Source: Paenibacillus barcinonensis
Lineage (GTDB): Bacteria; Bacillota; Bacilli; Paenibacillales; Paenibacillaceae
Assembly: GCF_003217495.1 (NCBI RefSeq)
Contig: NZ_QJSW01000004.1
Span: forward strand, 1 to 64,000
Direction of reading: 5' to 3'
Length of the DNA stretch: 64,000 bases
Position numbers and translations under genes: made by a program. The notes below the pieces were generated by a model. It worked only from the letters and a program-made list of their open reading frames with translations, was not told the DNA's origin and did no database searches. Positions 49,836 to 58,841 of the stretch are shown piece by piece. Position 1 is the first letter of the stretch. Every line of letters begins with the position of its first letter.

Positions 49836-50092
49836 GTATGCGATGGAGAATGGGGGAAAGCTGCAAGGGGCGCATCGGATGTTTAGAATTTCATGTGAAC
49901 AGGTAAAGAAAGGTAGAGTGGCAGAATTAGATATGGTGCTGAAGTGTTTTTAGTTTCACGTCTAGGAGCAGATGAATAAATGAAGTCCTTTTGGAAGCAT
50001 AATGAAGGAGGAACGGTGAGGGAAGTGCGATGAGCAAAGGCTTGAAATTCCGTTTTTGCTTGAGATATTTTCCATGAATATTAATTAGCTTA

Positions 50093-50121
50093 TTGACTAA
50101 TGTATGTTACTATATTATAGT
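50093..50121 (+). promoter_or_regulatory. Nitroreductase promoter with overlapping dyad
   Basis: TTGACT (50093-50098), 17 bp, TATAGT (50116-50121). The palindrome ACTATA-T-TATAGT (50109-50121) covers the -10. A repressor of the MarR/HxlR redox-sensing kind would be a natural candidate by analogy with Bacillus nitroreductase genes; no such gene is adjacent. Confidence 0.55.
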
Positions 50122-50172
50122 TACTGTGTTGGCAAGGAATGAATTAACCAATTACTTAGGAGGCGTATACGA

Positions 50173-50772
50173 ATGTCTACTTTTTTTGATGCTTTGAAGA
50201 ACAGAAGATCTTATTATGGAATCAGTAAGGAATCCACGATCTCGGATGCGAAAATTCAGGAAATCGTCGAAGAAGCGGTCAAGTATACACCAACTGCATT
50301 TAACTCACAAACCTCCCGCGCAGTGGTATTACTGGGCGAGCAGCATGATAAACTGTGGAATCACACGGAAGAAATTTTGCGTGAAGTTGTTGGCAACGAA
50401 GAGGCTTTTCAGTCTACAGCTGAGAAAATGGCAAGTTTCCGCAATGGCTACGGCTCAGTGCTGTTTTTCGAAGACAACAATGTGATTGCACAGCTTCAAC
50501 AGAACTTTGCAGCTTATGCAGATAACTTTCCGATCTGGGCGAACCAATCAAACGGCATGTTGCAGCTTGTTATCTGGACTGCATTGGAGCAAGAGGGATT
50601 AGGCGCATCCTTGCAGCACTACAATCCGTTGATTGATGAAAAAGTGAAGCAGGAATGGAATATTCCAGAGAACTGGAGACTTGTTGCTCAGATGCCATTT
50701 GGTAAACCAACAGCAACACCAGGCGAGAAGCAATTCCAACCGATTCAGGAACGCGTTAAAGTACACAAATAA
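50173..50772 (+). CDS. Nitroreductase-family flavoprotein
   Basis: The 199-residue enzyme has the FMN-binding start ALKNRRSYYGISKESTISD and VEEAVKYTPTAFNSQTSRAV, a central helix region (NFPIWANQSNGMLQLVIWTA) and GLGASLQHYNPLID, the usual nitroreductase layout; its relatives include YdgI and MhqN of B. subtilis. Such dimeric enzymes reduce quinones, nitro and azo compounds with NAD(P)H. The strong promoter with an operator-like dyad suggests induction by electrophile stress. AGGAGG lies eight to ten bases before ATG 50173. Confidence 0.9.
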   Translation: MSTFFDALKNRRSYYGISKESTISDAKIQEIVEEAVKYTPTAFNSQTSRAVVLLGEQHDKLWNHTEEILREVVGNEEAFQSTAEKMASFRNGYGSVLFFEDNNVIAQLQQNFAAYADNFPIWANQSNGMLQLVIWTALEQEGLGASLQHYNPLIDEKVKQEWNIPENWRLVAQMPFGKPTATPGEKQFQPIQERVKVHK

Positions 50773-50865
50773 ACATCGTCATTTCCAATATTTAACCACA
50801 TACGGCCTTGCTTCAATTTGATACGATGAATATTATCGTAAATTATTGAAGTGAGGCTTTTTACT

Positions 50866-52497
50866 GTGAAAAAAATAGATGTGAAACAAACGATTTGTCC
50901 GTTGTGGAAAACGGTCTTTATCGGCGCTATGATGTTAGGTTCATTGGCGGGGAATTGCGGTCCTGCTCATGCAGCAGGCAATAAGCCGGATTTTCAGGAT
51001 ACTCATACAAGCTATGCAAGAGCAGCCATTGATCGTTTGGTTAGCCAAGGCATTGCCGCTGGCACGACGGAGCATTTATTCGAACCGAAAAAGGCGGTTA
51101 CAAGGGCAGAATTTGCTTCGTTTGCGATACGCCTGCTTGGATTAAAACCGGTCAATAACAGTATTAATCCCTATGGAGATGTATCTGCGAAGGCTTGGTA
51201 TTATGGCAATGTGGCAGCTATGACGAATGTATCTCTTCTGGAAGGGAAGGGGCAGCGTCTGTTTCGACCCAATGCATCTATTACTCGCGAGGAGGCAGCG
51301 GCGCTGATCGCGCGCATGCTTAAACAGCGTCCCGTAGAATTGAACAACTTGTCTGATACATATACGGATGCCGCAGAGATTTCGACCTGGGCTCAGCCAT
51401 ATGTGCAGACGGTGCATAAGCTTTGTTTAATGAGAGGCAGCGACGGTTTATTTCGACCTGGTGACCAAGTCACGAGGGAGGAGGCAGCCGTGATGCTGGA
51501 TGCTATACTACAGAAAAATGCATGGGCCGCGCAGTTCAAGCAAAAGCAGGCACATGGCATTCAGTTGGGATGGCAATATAATTCATCCACTGCGGAGTTT
51601 ATGAAGCAAGTGCAGCAGTCGCCTGTAAATACACTGGTGCCGCGCTGGTTTTTCCTGAATGGGGATATGAGTGTGTCCAATCATGTTAACTCAACCCTCA
51701 TCTCGTGGGCATCCCGTACAGATCGCAAGCTCTGGCCCTTGCTCGGCAATCGTTCCAATAAAGAGACCACGCATCAGATGTTGTCGAGTTCGGCCAATCG
51801 GGAAGCAGTGGTCAAGCAAGTTACCAGCTTCGTCAAAACCTACAAGCTTGGCGGAATCAACGTTGATTTTGAAAATGTAGATCCTTCCGATCGCGAAGGC
51901 TTCACCGCTTTTGTGACTTCCTTAACGAACGCTCTGCATAAGCTGGGAGCCGTTGTTTCAGTGGATGTATCGCCCAATCTGGGCACAGATTGGACGGCTG
52001 CCTTTGATTACGTCAAACTGGCTGAGATATCCGACTATATGGTGTTAATGAGCTATGAGGAGCACTGGAGCGGTGATCCGAAGCCAGGCTCAGTGGCTTC
52101 GCTGCCTTGGGTGAAACGGGCACTGGTATCGATGCTGACCGAGGTGGCAAATGACAAAACAATTCTGGCTCTGCCGCTATATACTCGAGATTGGTCCATG
52201 GCAAGTCCAGAGACGGCCTCATGGGATATTACGCTAGGCGAACAAGCGATTCGGGCAGCCGCAGCCGGTTCTCGAATACAATGGGACACACGCCTGAGTC
52301 AGTACAGGGTTAATTATACTGCAGCTCATGCGGCGAGAGAGATTTGGGCAGAGGATAGCCGTTCCTTGTCAGCCAAGGTGCTGATGAGCAGCGAGCAAAA
52401 CATTGCGGGTCTGGCCTACTGGTATATGGGCGGTGAGACAGCGGATGTGTGGAATGCCATTACGAATGCGATGCGGTTCAACTCGTATATATTTTAA
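50866..52497 (+). CDS. Surface-anchored GH18-type glycosidase with three SLH domains
   Basis: The 543-residue protein starts at GTG 50866 (GTGAGG nine bases upstream; GTG 50851 has no site). After a signal peptide (AHA-AG, near residue 38) come three SLH domains (about 45-205, each ending in FEPKKAVTRAEF, FRPNASITREEA or FRPGDQVTREEA). They anchor the enzyme to pyruvylated cell-wall polymer. The rest is a GH18 barrel of the YaaH/spore-germination type with the active-site strand GGINVDFENVD. Likely role is trimming of peptidoglycan or chitin-type glycans at the cell surface. Confidence 0.88.
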   Translation: MKKIDVKQTICPLWKTVFIGAMMLGSLAGNCGPAHAAGNKPDFQDTHTSYARAAIDRLVSQGIAAGTTEHLFEPKKAVTRAEFASFAIRLLGLKPVNNSINPYGDVSAKAWYYGNVAAMTNVSLLEGKGQRLFRPNASITREEAAALIARMLKQRPVELNNLSDTYTDAAEISTWAQPYVQTVHKLCLMRGSDGLFRPGDQVTREEAAVMLDAILQKNAWAAQFKQKQAHGIQLGWQYNSSTAEFMKQVQQSPVNTLVPRWFFLNGDMSVSNHVNSTLISWASRTDRKLWPLLGNRSNKETTHQMLSSSANREAVVKQVTSFVKTYKLGGINVDFENVDPSDREGFTAFVTSLTNALHKLGAVVSVDVSPNLGTDWTAAFDYVKLAEISDYMVLMSYEEHWSGDPKPGSVASLPWVKRALVSMLTEVANDKTILALPLYTRDWSMASPETASWDITLGEQAIRAAAAGSRIQWDTRLSQYRVNYTAAHAAREIWAEDSRSLSAKVLMSSEQNIAGLAYWYMGGETADVWNAITNAMRFNSYIF

Positions 52498-52645
52498 CAG
52501 CACTTTATAATGTCATATGTTCGAATCAAACGTGTATTCTTATAACGGACCCGGATCACTCGCTTATATAGGCGGAGGTTTGGGTCTTTTCATTTTGGTT
52601 TAAGCTATGGAGTGAGAGTACTGGACATTGAGGAGGAGAGGAAGC

Positions 52646-53566
52646 ATGCGAGAGGTTGATTGCATTATTGTGGGTGGAGGGCTCGCAGGGCTTCAAGCCG
52701 CCATCCAGCTTGGGCGTTATTCTGCACACCAGATCCTGGTGGTGGATGCAGGAGAGGGCCGATCCACACGGTGTCGGACCTATCATAATATTCTTGGTTA
52801 TCCCGACGGCATATCGGGGAAAGAGCTCCGAGCACGCGGTCGTATGCAGGCCGAAGGTACAGGGGTTCAATTCGAGCAGGATCGTATCATTGAGGCTGTA
52901 CGTATGTCAGAGGAACGCATCAGACTGAAAGGTTCCTCCGGCACCATATATGAGACGAAAACGGTGCTGCTGGCAACAGGGTTATCCGATCGAGTACCTG
53001 ACATTCCCGGTCTCAAGCCTACATTGGGCAGAACGGTGTATGTATGCCCCGATTGTGATGGCTACGAAATTCAAGGGCAGCGCACGATACTGCTCGGCGC
53101 TGGCGAGGCCGGAGCCAATATGGCAATGATTCTGATTGAACGCACAGATGATCTGTTATATATCAATCATGATCAGACTCCCATCTCGGCAGACCTGCAT
53201 CGACAGATGAAGCAAGCAGGGGTACGTTATCTGAAGGCCGCTGTGCAGGAGGTGCAGCAGATGGAGGATGGACATATTACAGGTGTGCTGACAGAAGACG
53301 GGCAGATTTATGAATCGGAGCGTGGATTTATTGCCTTTGGCGGCAATCGGGTGCACTATGAGCTGGCTGAGCAGCTGGGGGCAGTGATCGCGGACAATAA
53401 ACATGTGGAAGCTAATCCGCGTAGTATGCAGGCAGCACCTCTGGTGTGGATTGCAGGGGATTTGGGTCTGCATGCAGAGCAGGCCACCGTTGCGATGGGG
53501 GAAGGCTCAATCGCCGCAATCTGGATTCATAAAGAGCTGCAGCTTATGAAAAAAAGGTATGGATAA
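52646..53566 (+). CDS. Thioredoxin-reductase-like NAD(P)/FAD oxidoreductase
   Basis: A 306-residue flavoprotein. FAD-binding CIIVGGGLAGLQAAIQLGR is at the N terminus, the redox pair VCPDCDGYE (CxxC) near residue 137, the NADPH-binding TILLGAGEAGANMAM follows, and the second FAD motif is WIAGDLGLHAEQATVAMGEG. The CPDCDG form is typical of stand-alone TrxR-like proteins in Bacilli, which often lack proven thioredoxin activity. GAGGAGGAGAGG lies before ATG 52646. Confidence 0.88.
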   Translation: MREVDCIIVGGGLAGLQAAIQLGRYSAHQILVVDAGEGRSTRCRTYHNILGYPDGISGKELRARGRMQAEGTGVQFEQDRIIEAVRMSEERIRLKGSSGTIYETKTVLLATGLSDRVPDIPGLKPTLGRTVYVCPDCDGYEIQGQRTILLGAGEAGANMAMILIERTDDLLYINHDQTPISADLHRQMKQAGVRYLKAAVQEVQQMEDGHITGVLTEDGQIYESERGFIAFGGNRVHYELAEQLGAVIADNKHVEANPRSMQAAPLVWIAGDLGLHAEQATVAMGEGSIAAIWIHKELQLMKKRYG

Positions 53567-53571
53567 GAGAA

Positions 53572-53616
53572 CAAGTCCTCCTAAAGCCAATGGGCCGCAG
53601 GCAGGACTTGTTTTTT
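53572..53616 (+). terminator. Terminator of the flavoprotein gene
   Basis: CAAGTCCT (53572-53579) pairs with AGGACTTG (53603-53610), followed by six T residues. Confidence 0.75.
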
Positions 53617-53662
53617 GATTATTTTGAAACATATGCACACTCTAGGAGACGGTATGGTCTGT

Positions 53663-53848
53663 TTATTTTTTATTTGAGGAATCTTCCGATTTGCGGGTGA
53701 AATCCTGGCGAATGTTATCTACGATATCTCCCACGGCATCTTCAATCATATCGGTTGGCCCGGGATTTCTCTGGTCAGGCTCGATTACAGTATTAACGCC
53801 CGGCTTGAGTTCCTCGGTACTTTTGTCATATTCAGAGTCGCGATTCAT
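53663..53848 (-). CDS. Small acidic hypothetical protein, 61 aa
   Basis: Read on the reverse strand from ATG at 53846-53848, with AAGGAGGAATTCTC upstream, a very good ribosome binding site; the longer frame to 53911 has none. The product (MNRDSEYDKSTEELKPGVNT start, then DMIEDAVGDIVDNIRQDF) is hydrophilic with an amphipathic helix. I do not know a function; its size and charge resemble small stress- or sporulation-expressed proteins of Bacilli. Confidence 0.7.
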   Translation of the reverse strand: MNRDSEYDKSTEELKPGVNTVIEPDQRNPGPTDMIEDAVGDIVDNIRQDFTRKSEDSSNKK

Positions 53849-54365
53849 GAGAATTCCTCCTTGTTTTACGTAGTGATGACGATGCTTACTAACATAACCA
53901 AACATTATCATGTATATGTAAAACGATTAACCCGATGAGCTTTTTTGAAACGCAAGCGGTGGATTCTGAGCCGAAATCAAGTCTCGTGCAAATACGGGCT
54001 GATGATCTGGCAGCTGAGGAGAGGCCACACTAGGCATAAAGTGAGGGTACAAGCATACAGTGTATAAACAGACAGTGTATAAACAGACAGGCAGAGGCTC
54101 TGAAGCAGGCTCATTCGCGGTTTTGCTGGTTTATGAACGGACAAGCTTGAATTGATGACGTAAATTGTAACTATTTTTAATATGGATGAAACTTTTGCAG
54201 AAGAGCTTTGACGTACAATGAGTACATAACCAGTGAATGCATGACAAGCAACATTTCCGTTTGAGGAGAAAAGCTTCCGGTTAATAATCATATGTACGGA
54301 ACGATGCATTGACACTTCGAATTGTACAGGTGAAAAGCTATAGTGAAATAAGGAGAGATGCTGGC
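53849..54365. other. 517-bp intergenic region
   Basis: Between the divergent small acidic gene and the membrane-anchored protein gene. It contains a 15-bp tandem repeat (54058-54087) and AT-rich promoter-like stretches. No frame has a good start with family resemblance. I see no RNA gene, but an untranslated regulatory RNA cannot be excluded. Confidence 0.5.
54058..54087. repeat. 15-bp tandem repeat
   Basis: CAGTGTATAAACAGA occurs twice in a row, then partly again as CAGGCAGA. Its role is unknown. Confidence 0.85.
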
Positions 54366-54932
54366 ATGAAAAACGCGGCGAAAAAGTGGAGATTACAGAT
54401 GATTGGTGCAGCAGCAGCTTTGGTAGGCATTATCGTGCTGGCTACATATTTGCTCCCGCCTGCCAATGCAGAGGAGCGTATGAATGTTCAGTCACCTTCA
54501 GCGAATAAAGCACAACTTGCCAATTCCGAGGTATACACGGCGTATATCGAAGGAATGCGTGTCGAAGACGGCAAATTAATGCTGTCTGTTGACAAGATCG
54601 GCTGGTATCAGGGCGAGGAAGCGAATACGGTTTTCAAACAACGGAATCCCGATGCGGGCATAGATGAAGCACCCGATGGTTATTATATTGTGAATGATAA
54701 CAAAGAGCAGGAGCAGGTTGAGGTTAAGGCCGATGCCAAGGTTCTGATGCAGCTGTACGATCACGATGGTACTATGCAGGGAGCAGAGATTAAGTGGAAT
54801 GAACCTGTGTCATTGTCCAAGTTCGAAGCATTATATGGAGATACACGAATCATGGATTTGTCGGTCTTCCCGTATCATCTTACCATTCAGGATGGTAAAG
54901 TGATTCAAATTGTACAGCAGTATATCCCGTAA
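54366..54932 (+). CDS. Secreted or membrane-anchored hypothetical protein
   Basis: The 188-residue protein starts at ATG 54366 (AAGGAGAG ten bases upstream). One N-terminal hydrophobic helix (MIGAAAALVGIIVLATYLL) is followed by ANAEE, a possible signal peptidase site, so the protein is outside the cytoplasm. The rest is a small beta-rich domain (VYTAYIEGMRVEDGKLMLSV; DGYYIVNDNKEQEQVEVKAD). No family recognised. Followed by a clear terminator. Confidence 0.75.
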   Translation: MKNAAKKWRLQMIGAAAALVGIIVLATYLLPPANAEERMNVQSPSANKAQLANSEVYTAYIEGMRVEDGKLMLSVDKIGWYQGEEANTVFKQRNPDAGIDEAPDGYYIVNDNKEQEQVEVKADAKVLMQLYDHDGTMQGAEIKWNEPVSLSKFEALYGDTRIMDLSVFPYHLTIQDGKVIQIVQQYIP

Positions 54933-54982
54933 ACATGTATGAATCATCAAATTGGATGCAATATAATAGAAACGATAAAACG

Positions 54983-55023
54983 AGCATTCTTTCCGTAAAC
55001 GAAGCGGATAAGAATGCTTTTTG
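54983..55023 (+). terminator. Terminator
   Basis: AGCATTCTT (54983-54991) pairs with AAGAATGCT (55010-55018), followed by TTTTT. Ends the 54366 gene. Confidence 0.85.
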
Positions 55024-55114
55024 TTATGACAAATCAATGAAAGCGATTGTATTTCAGGGTTGGTCCATGTATCATTATAGGAATGGCGTTTTTACATCAT
55101 TCAGGAGGCTTCTG

Positions 55115-55972
55115 ATGCTTAAAGACATGATTGCATTAACCAAGCCCGGACTATTAAGGCTGAATGTGTTTGCGGTAGCCGTGGGTTTCTGGGTCGCTTC
55201 AAAATGGGATATTGATTGGATATCATTGCTGCTGGTTGTGCTTGGATCAACGTTGGTTATTGCTTCAGCATGTGTCATTAACAACTATTGGGATCGAGAA
55301 CTGGATCAAAAGATGGAACGAACGAAGAAAAGGATGGAGTACATTAACCATCTGAAGCCTGGGTTTGTGCTTGCCTATGGCTTGGTCCTCGGCATCGCGG
55401 GATTAGCAGTATTGTTTCTATGGGTGAATCCGCTATCTGGCTGGATGGCTTTGCTGGGCTGGTTCGCTTATATTGTGATCTACACGATGTGGCTGAAGCG
55501 CAGCTCTACCTGGAGCACGTCGCTCGGTGGAATTGCCGGGGCGATGCCGCCGGTCATCGGTTATACGGCTGTAACGGATGAGATTGATGCAGGAGCATGG
55601 CTGTTGTTTGCACTGTTATTTCTATGGCAGCCTCCACATTTCTGGTCGCTCGGTATTCGCCGGGTCGAAGAGTATCGTGCTGCGGGCTTCCCGTTGCTAC
55701 CGGTCGTGAAAGGTGTGAAGCGTACCAAGCTGCAGATGATTCCGTATGTATTTCTGCTGATTCCTGCCGTATTTCTGCTGTATTATTACAATTACGTTGG
55801 GCTGGTATTTCTGATCATCTCCTTGATTAGCAGCATCATCTGGTTTGTACATACGATCAGCGGTTTGAAAACAGACAATGATGAAAAATGGGCAAAGATC
55901 AATTTTTTGATCTCGGTCAATTATCTCATGTTAATTTTCATTGTAATGGTAGCCAATACAACCTGGTCTTAG
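55115..55972 (+). CDS. ctaB: Heme O synthase (protoheme IX farnesyltransferase)
   Basis: A 285-residue UbiA-superfamily enzyme that adds farnesyl to heme B to make heme O for cytochrome oxidases. The first prenyl-diphosphate motif is NNYWDRELDQKMERTKKR, and the conserved WQPPHFWSLGIRRVEEYRAA region is a hallmark of CtaB/CyoE. About nine membrane helices are visible. ATG 55115 follows TCAGGAGG; the longer frame from 54935 runs through a terminator and is not used. It stands alone, away from the ctaCDEF-type oxidase genes, so it may be a second copy in the genome. Confidence 0.93.
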   Translation: MLKDMIALTKPGLLRLNVFAVAVGFWVASKWDIDWISLLLVVLGSTLVIASACVINNYWDRELDQKMERTKKRMEYINHLKPGFVLAYGLVLGIAGLAVLFLWVNPLSGWMALLGWFAYIVIYTMWLKRSSTWSTSLGGIAGAMPPVIGYTAVTDEIDAGAWLLFALLFLWQPPHFWSLGIRRVEEYRAAGFPLLPVVKGVKRTKLQMIPYVFLLIPAVFLLYYYNYVGLVFLIISLISSIIWFVHTISGLKTDNDEKWAKINFLISVNYLMLIFIVMVANTTWS

Positions 55973-56003
55973 GGAAGCATGGACAGTAATGTATATTTAT
56001 CAG

Positions 56004-56069
56004 AAAGCACATTCTGAATGATTGAGAGCTCAGCCTCGGTTGAATCCATCATTTCAAGGTGTGCTTTTT
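56004..56069 (+). terminator. Probable terminator of ctaB
   Basis: AAAGCACA (56004-56011) pairs with TGTGCTTT ending in a T-run near 56069, with a long loop that itself can pair (AATGATT with AATCATT-like sequence). Moderate support because of the loop length. Confidence 0.5.
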
Positions 56070-56168
56070 GTTATGGGGCAAATCTCTTAAATTTAGGAAG
56101 AAATATAGTACAATGATCAAGAGGAAAAGAGTTATGGAGCATATTATTCTGTTATTGGATGTGAGCAC

Positions 56169-56651
56169 ATGAGTAATCTACAGCAAGCAATAGCCTGGCG
56201 ACAGGAAGGTAACATTCAGGAGGCCATTGAGCTTCTGCATCAGATTACCGGCCAGGAACCTCACAATGGAGAAGCGTGGTATCAGCTCGCATGGGCCCAT
56301 GATTCCCTTGGGTTGGAGCGCGAGGCAGTGCCTTATTATGAAAAAGCATTACAACTTCAGCTTTCCGCAGAAGATCGGGCAGGCGCAATTCTAGGTCTCG
56401 GCAGCACGTATCGCACACTTGCTCAATATGAACAGGCCAAAAGATGGCTGCTCACCGGCATAAGTGAATTCCCCGAGCGCCGCGAATTCGCAGTGTTCTA
56501 TGCGATGGTGCTGTATAACCTGGGTGAGCATGCCGAGGCGATGCAGCGACTGCTCATCCAGCTTGCTGATACGTCTACTGATCGGGGAATAAGTGATTAT
56601 AGCCGGGCCATCCGGTACTACGCAGATCAGCTTGATCGAGTATGGGAGTAA
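56169..56651 (+). CDS. Tetratricopeptide-repeat protein
   Basis: A 160-residue cytoplasmic protein made almost wholly of TPR helices: MSNLQQAIAWRQEGNIQEAI, EAWYQLAWAHDSLGLEREAV and AILGLGSTYRTLAQYEQAKR. It closely resembles the YkvP/'tetratrico peptide repeat' group of Bacilli with a role as a protein-binding scaffold; partner unknown. The ribosome binding site before ATG 56169 is weak (GGATGTGAG). It is convergent with the LysR gene, 26 bp away. Confidence 0.85.
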   Translation: MSNLQQAIAWRQEGNIQEAIELLHQITGQEPHNGEAWYQLAWAHDSLGLEREAVPYYEKALQLQLSAEDRAGAILGLGSTYRTLAQYEQAKRWLLTGISEFPERREFAVFYAMVLYNLGEHAEAMQRLLIQLADTSTDRGISDYSRAIRYYADQLDRVWE

Positions 56652-56677
56652 ACGGACAGTAGAGATGTGAGTATAGG

Positions 56678-57562
56678 TTAGCCCGGTGTTTTTGGTGAAT
56701 GAAGCCATTGTTCTACTTCTTCAATGAATCGGCGAGATGCGGGTGACAGATTCCGAAGAGAAGCACAAGCCAGTCCAATCTTACGATACGGATCACCTTC
56801 AAGTGGCACGAGTGCGAGTGAATCGGTATGATTTTGCAGCACCATCTCAGGAAGCAGGCTGATGCCAAGTCCGTTGCGAACCATGGCCATAATGGCCTGA
56901 TCCTCGGCTACTTCGTAGACGACGTTCAGCTTGGCATTATGCTGACGTATCAAACGTTCAATTTCGTTGTCGCCCCCCCATTTGGGTAATATAAAAGGCT
57001 GTTCCAGCAAACGCTCAAACGTGACCGATTTTTCTGACGCAAGTGGGTGGTCAAGAGGCAGGATGCACATCATCCTGTCTTTTTGTAATGAGATCGTTTC
57101 GAATGGAGACGTGTCACTGAGGGATAGGAAGCCAAGGTCGATTGCGCCGCTGGCCAGCCAGTGCTCAATCTCGGCATAGTCGCCTTCCCAAAGCTTAATT
57201 TCAATTCCGGGATGGCTCAGCCTGAATTGTTTGAGGATTCCGGGAAGCCATTGGGTGGAGACGCTGGCAAATGTACCGATACGCACAGTACCAATCTCAG
57301 CCCCCCGGATGAGAGAGATCTCTTGCTTCATCCGTTCCGTCCACCGCATAATTTCACGGGTGTATCCCAATATCCGTTCCCCTTCAGCGGTAACACGTAC
57401 ACCGGAGCGACTCCGATGTAGAAGGGAGAAGCCATACTCGCTCTCCAGACTGGCGATGGCATGGCTCACGGCAGACTGTGTGATGTTCAGCGCTTCGGAG
57501 GCTCTGGTCAGGCTGCCGTATTCAACAACAGCATTTAATATTTCATATTTGATAAGTGACAT
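56678..57562 (-). CDS. LysR-family transcriptional regulator
   Basis: A 294-residue regulator on the reverse strand. The winged helix-turn-helix is at the N terminus (YEILNAVVEYGSLTRASEAL, NITQSAVSHAIASLESEYGF), and the effector domain follows (VRIGTFASVSTQWLPGILKQ; GIEIKLWEGDYAEIEHWLAS). The start at 57562 follows AGGAGG; an ATG at 57586 lacks one. It is transcribed away from the EamA exporter gene and very likely controls it. Confidence 0.9.
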   Translation of the reverse strand: MSLIKYEILNAVVEYGSLTRASEALNITQSAVSHAIASLESEYGFSLLHRSRSGVRVTAEGERILGYTREIMRWTERMKQEISLIRGAEIGTVRIGTFASVSTQWLPGILKQFRLSHPGIEIKLWEGDYAEIEHWLASGAIDLGFLSLSDTSPFETISLQKDRMMCILPLDHPLASEKSVTFERLLEQPFILPKWGGDNEIERLIRQHNAKLNVVYEVAEDQAIMAMVRNGLGISLLPEMVLQNHTDSLALVPLEGDPYRKIGLACASLRNLSPASRRFIEEVEQWLHSPKTPG

Positions 57563-57624
57563 TACACAGTGACCTCCTCTCAGCATTAACTTGTTTTATT
57601 CATGAGCAGATTTCATATTAACTA

Positions 57625-57646
57625 TTATAAATATTCATTTTTATAA
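57625..57646. promoter_or_regulatory. LysR-EamA intergenic inverted repeat
   Basis: TTATAAA (57625-57631) and TTTATAA (57640-57646) form a dyad with an 8-base centre in the 180-bp divergent region. This is the kind of AT-rich T-N11-A site that LysR proteins bind. Confidence 0.4.
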
Positions 57647-57741
57647 TGAAAAGAGATCGTTTATACTTGCCAAGGCGAGTTAGTTTGCTGATTACATACA
57701 GGCGCAGCTCAGACTATTAGAAGAATGAAGGTAGAAGCAGG

Positions 57742-58653
57742 ATGAACGGGGTACACGGAAAACAGATTCATGCATCACGAAGAGCTGACATGCAGATGCT
57801 GCTTGCGACAGTAATCTGGGGCTCGTCCTATCTATTTATGAAATCGGGGCTTGCTTCGATTCAGGAACTGAATCTGATCGCTTTGCGATTCGGGATTGCT
57901 TTTATAGCGGCAGCCCTTTTCTTTCACAAGAAATTAAGGAAGGTGGAGCGTGGAACGCTGGCCGCTGGAGCTATATTGGGAACAGCTTTATTTGCTGCAT
58001 TTGTGTTCATTACCTATGGTGTGCAGCGAACGACGGCATCACAGGCGGGATTTTTGATCAGTCTGGCTGTCATTTTTGTTCCGATATTAACGACGATACT
58101 GCGCCGACGAATGCCGGATAAACGATTGCTGGTCAGCATTCTGGTCGCTGTAACAGGGCTTGCCTTGTTGACTCTTCAGCATGAATTAAGCTTGCATACC
58201 GGAGACGTGCTCTGTATTGTTGCGGCTCTGATCTATGCCGTATATATTATGCTTGCTAGCAAGTATACTCCGAAGCATGATCCGCTGACACTTGGAACGG
58301 TGCAACTGGGAGTAGCAGCATTGTGGGGCACTGCCGCTACCTTCGCGTTTGAAACCCCTGCTTTGCCGGATACTCCTCAATCCTGGGCAGCGATTCTGGG
58401 GTTGGGGGTATTGTGCAGTGGTTTGGGTTATATTTTGCAAACCTTGGCCCAACGCCATGCCTCTCCAACAAGAACAAGTCTTATTTTTTCGTTGGAGCCG
58501 CTGTTTGCCGCTGCATTTGCTTTTGCTTTTCAGGGAGAAACACTGACACTACAGGGATACATTGGAGCAGCCTTTATGCTGGCAGGCGTATTGATTACGG
58601 AGATCAAGATTTCGCAGCCGGTCTTTAGACGTGGTAAACGTCCGGCGATTTAA
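57742..58653 (+). CDS. EamA/DMT-superfamily transporter
   Basis: A 303-residue membrane protein with ten hydrophobic helices in two EamA repeats. The first begins LLATVIWGSSYLFMKSGLAS and the second includes VLCIVAALIYAVYIMLASKY. RTSLIFSLEPLFAAAFAFAF is the typical end of repeat two. Such transporters export amino acids or metabolites. Control by the divergent LysR regulator is likely. AGCAGG lies just before ATG 57742. Confidence 0.9.
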   Translation: MNGVHGKQIHASRRADMQMLLATVIWGSSYLFMKSGLASIQELNLIALRFGIAFIAAALFFHKKLRKVERGTLAAGAILGTALFAAFVFITYGVQRTTASQAGFLISLAVIFVPILTTILRRRMPDKRLLVSILVAVTGLALLTLQHELSLHTGDVLCIVAALIYAVYIMLASKYTPKHDPLTLGTVQLGVAALWGTAATFAFETPALPDTPQSWAAILGLGVLCSGLGYILQTLAQRHASPTRTSLIFSLEPLFAAAFAFAFQGETLTLQGYIGAAFMLAGVLITEIKISQPVFRRGKRPAI

Positions 58654-58753
58654 TATATGCATTTCGGATCAGGAAGGTTGAGTTCCAATAAAGCAAAGAG
58701 AGCGGTAAAGAAGATATATGCTTACTGCTTAATATTCACCCTAACAAAAACTA

Positions 58754-58801
58754 ACAAAAGCCCTGATTAACAAAACATGTTTTGTTAATCAGGGCTTTTG
58801 T
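58754..58801. promoter_or_regulatory. Perfect 48-bp palindrome upstream of the lacI-type gene
   Basis: All 48 bases are self-complementary: outer ACAAAAGCCCTGATTAACAA, centre AAACATGTTT, then the mirror image. The core TTAACAAAACATGTTTTGTT and A is a LacI-type operator shape, and CTAACAAAA half-sites precede it (58741-58760). Similar TTTTGTTA/TAACAAAAC half-sites lie before the beta-mannosidase gene (60050-60093). It could also act as a terminator for the EamA gene. Confidence 0.75.
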
Positions 58802-58841
58802 GCTACACTGAATGGAAAATCAGAAAAATCGGGTGAGCAGG

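Larger units (their letters stand above)
49717..50172. other. 456-bp intergenic region
   Basis: It holds the AraC terminator and the nitroreductase promoter listed separately, plus a small dyad CGACC-GGCA-GGTCG (about 49776-49789). A 36-codon frame at 49842-49952 shows no family resemblance or ribosome binding site. I see no gene. Confidence 0.6.

Noticed and set aside
49842..49952. 36-codon frame after the AraC regulator terminator
   Set aside because: No ribosome binding site, family likeness or conserved neighbour; probably chance.
54935..55114. N-terminal extension of the heme O synthase frame
   Set aside because: It runs through a clear terminator hairpin; ATG 55115 has TCAGGAGG and gives the normal family length.
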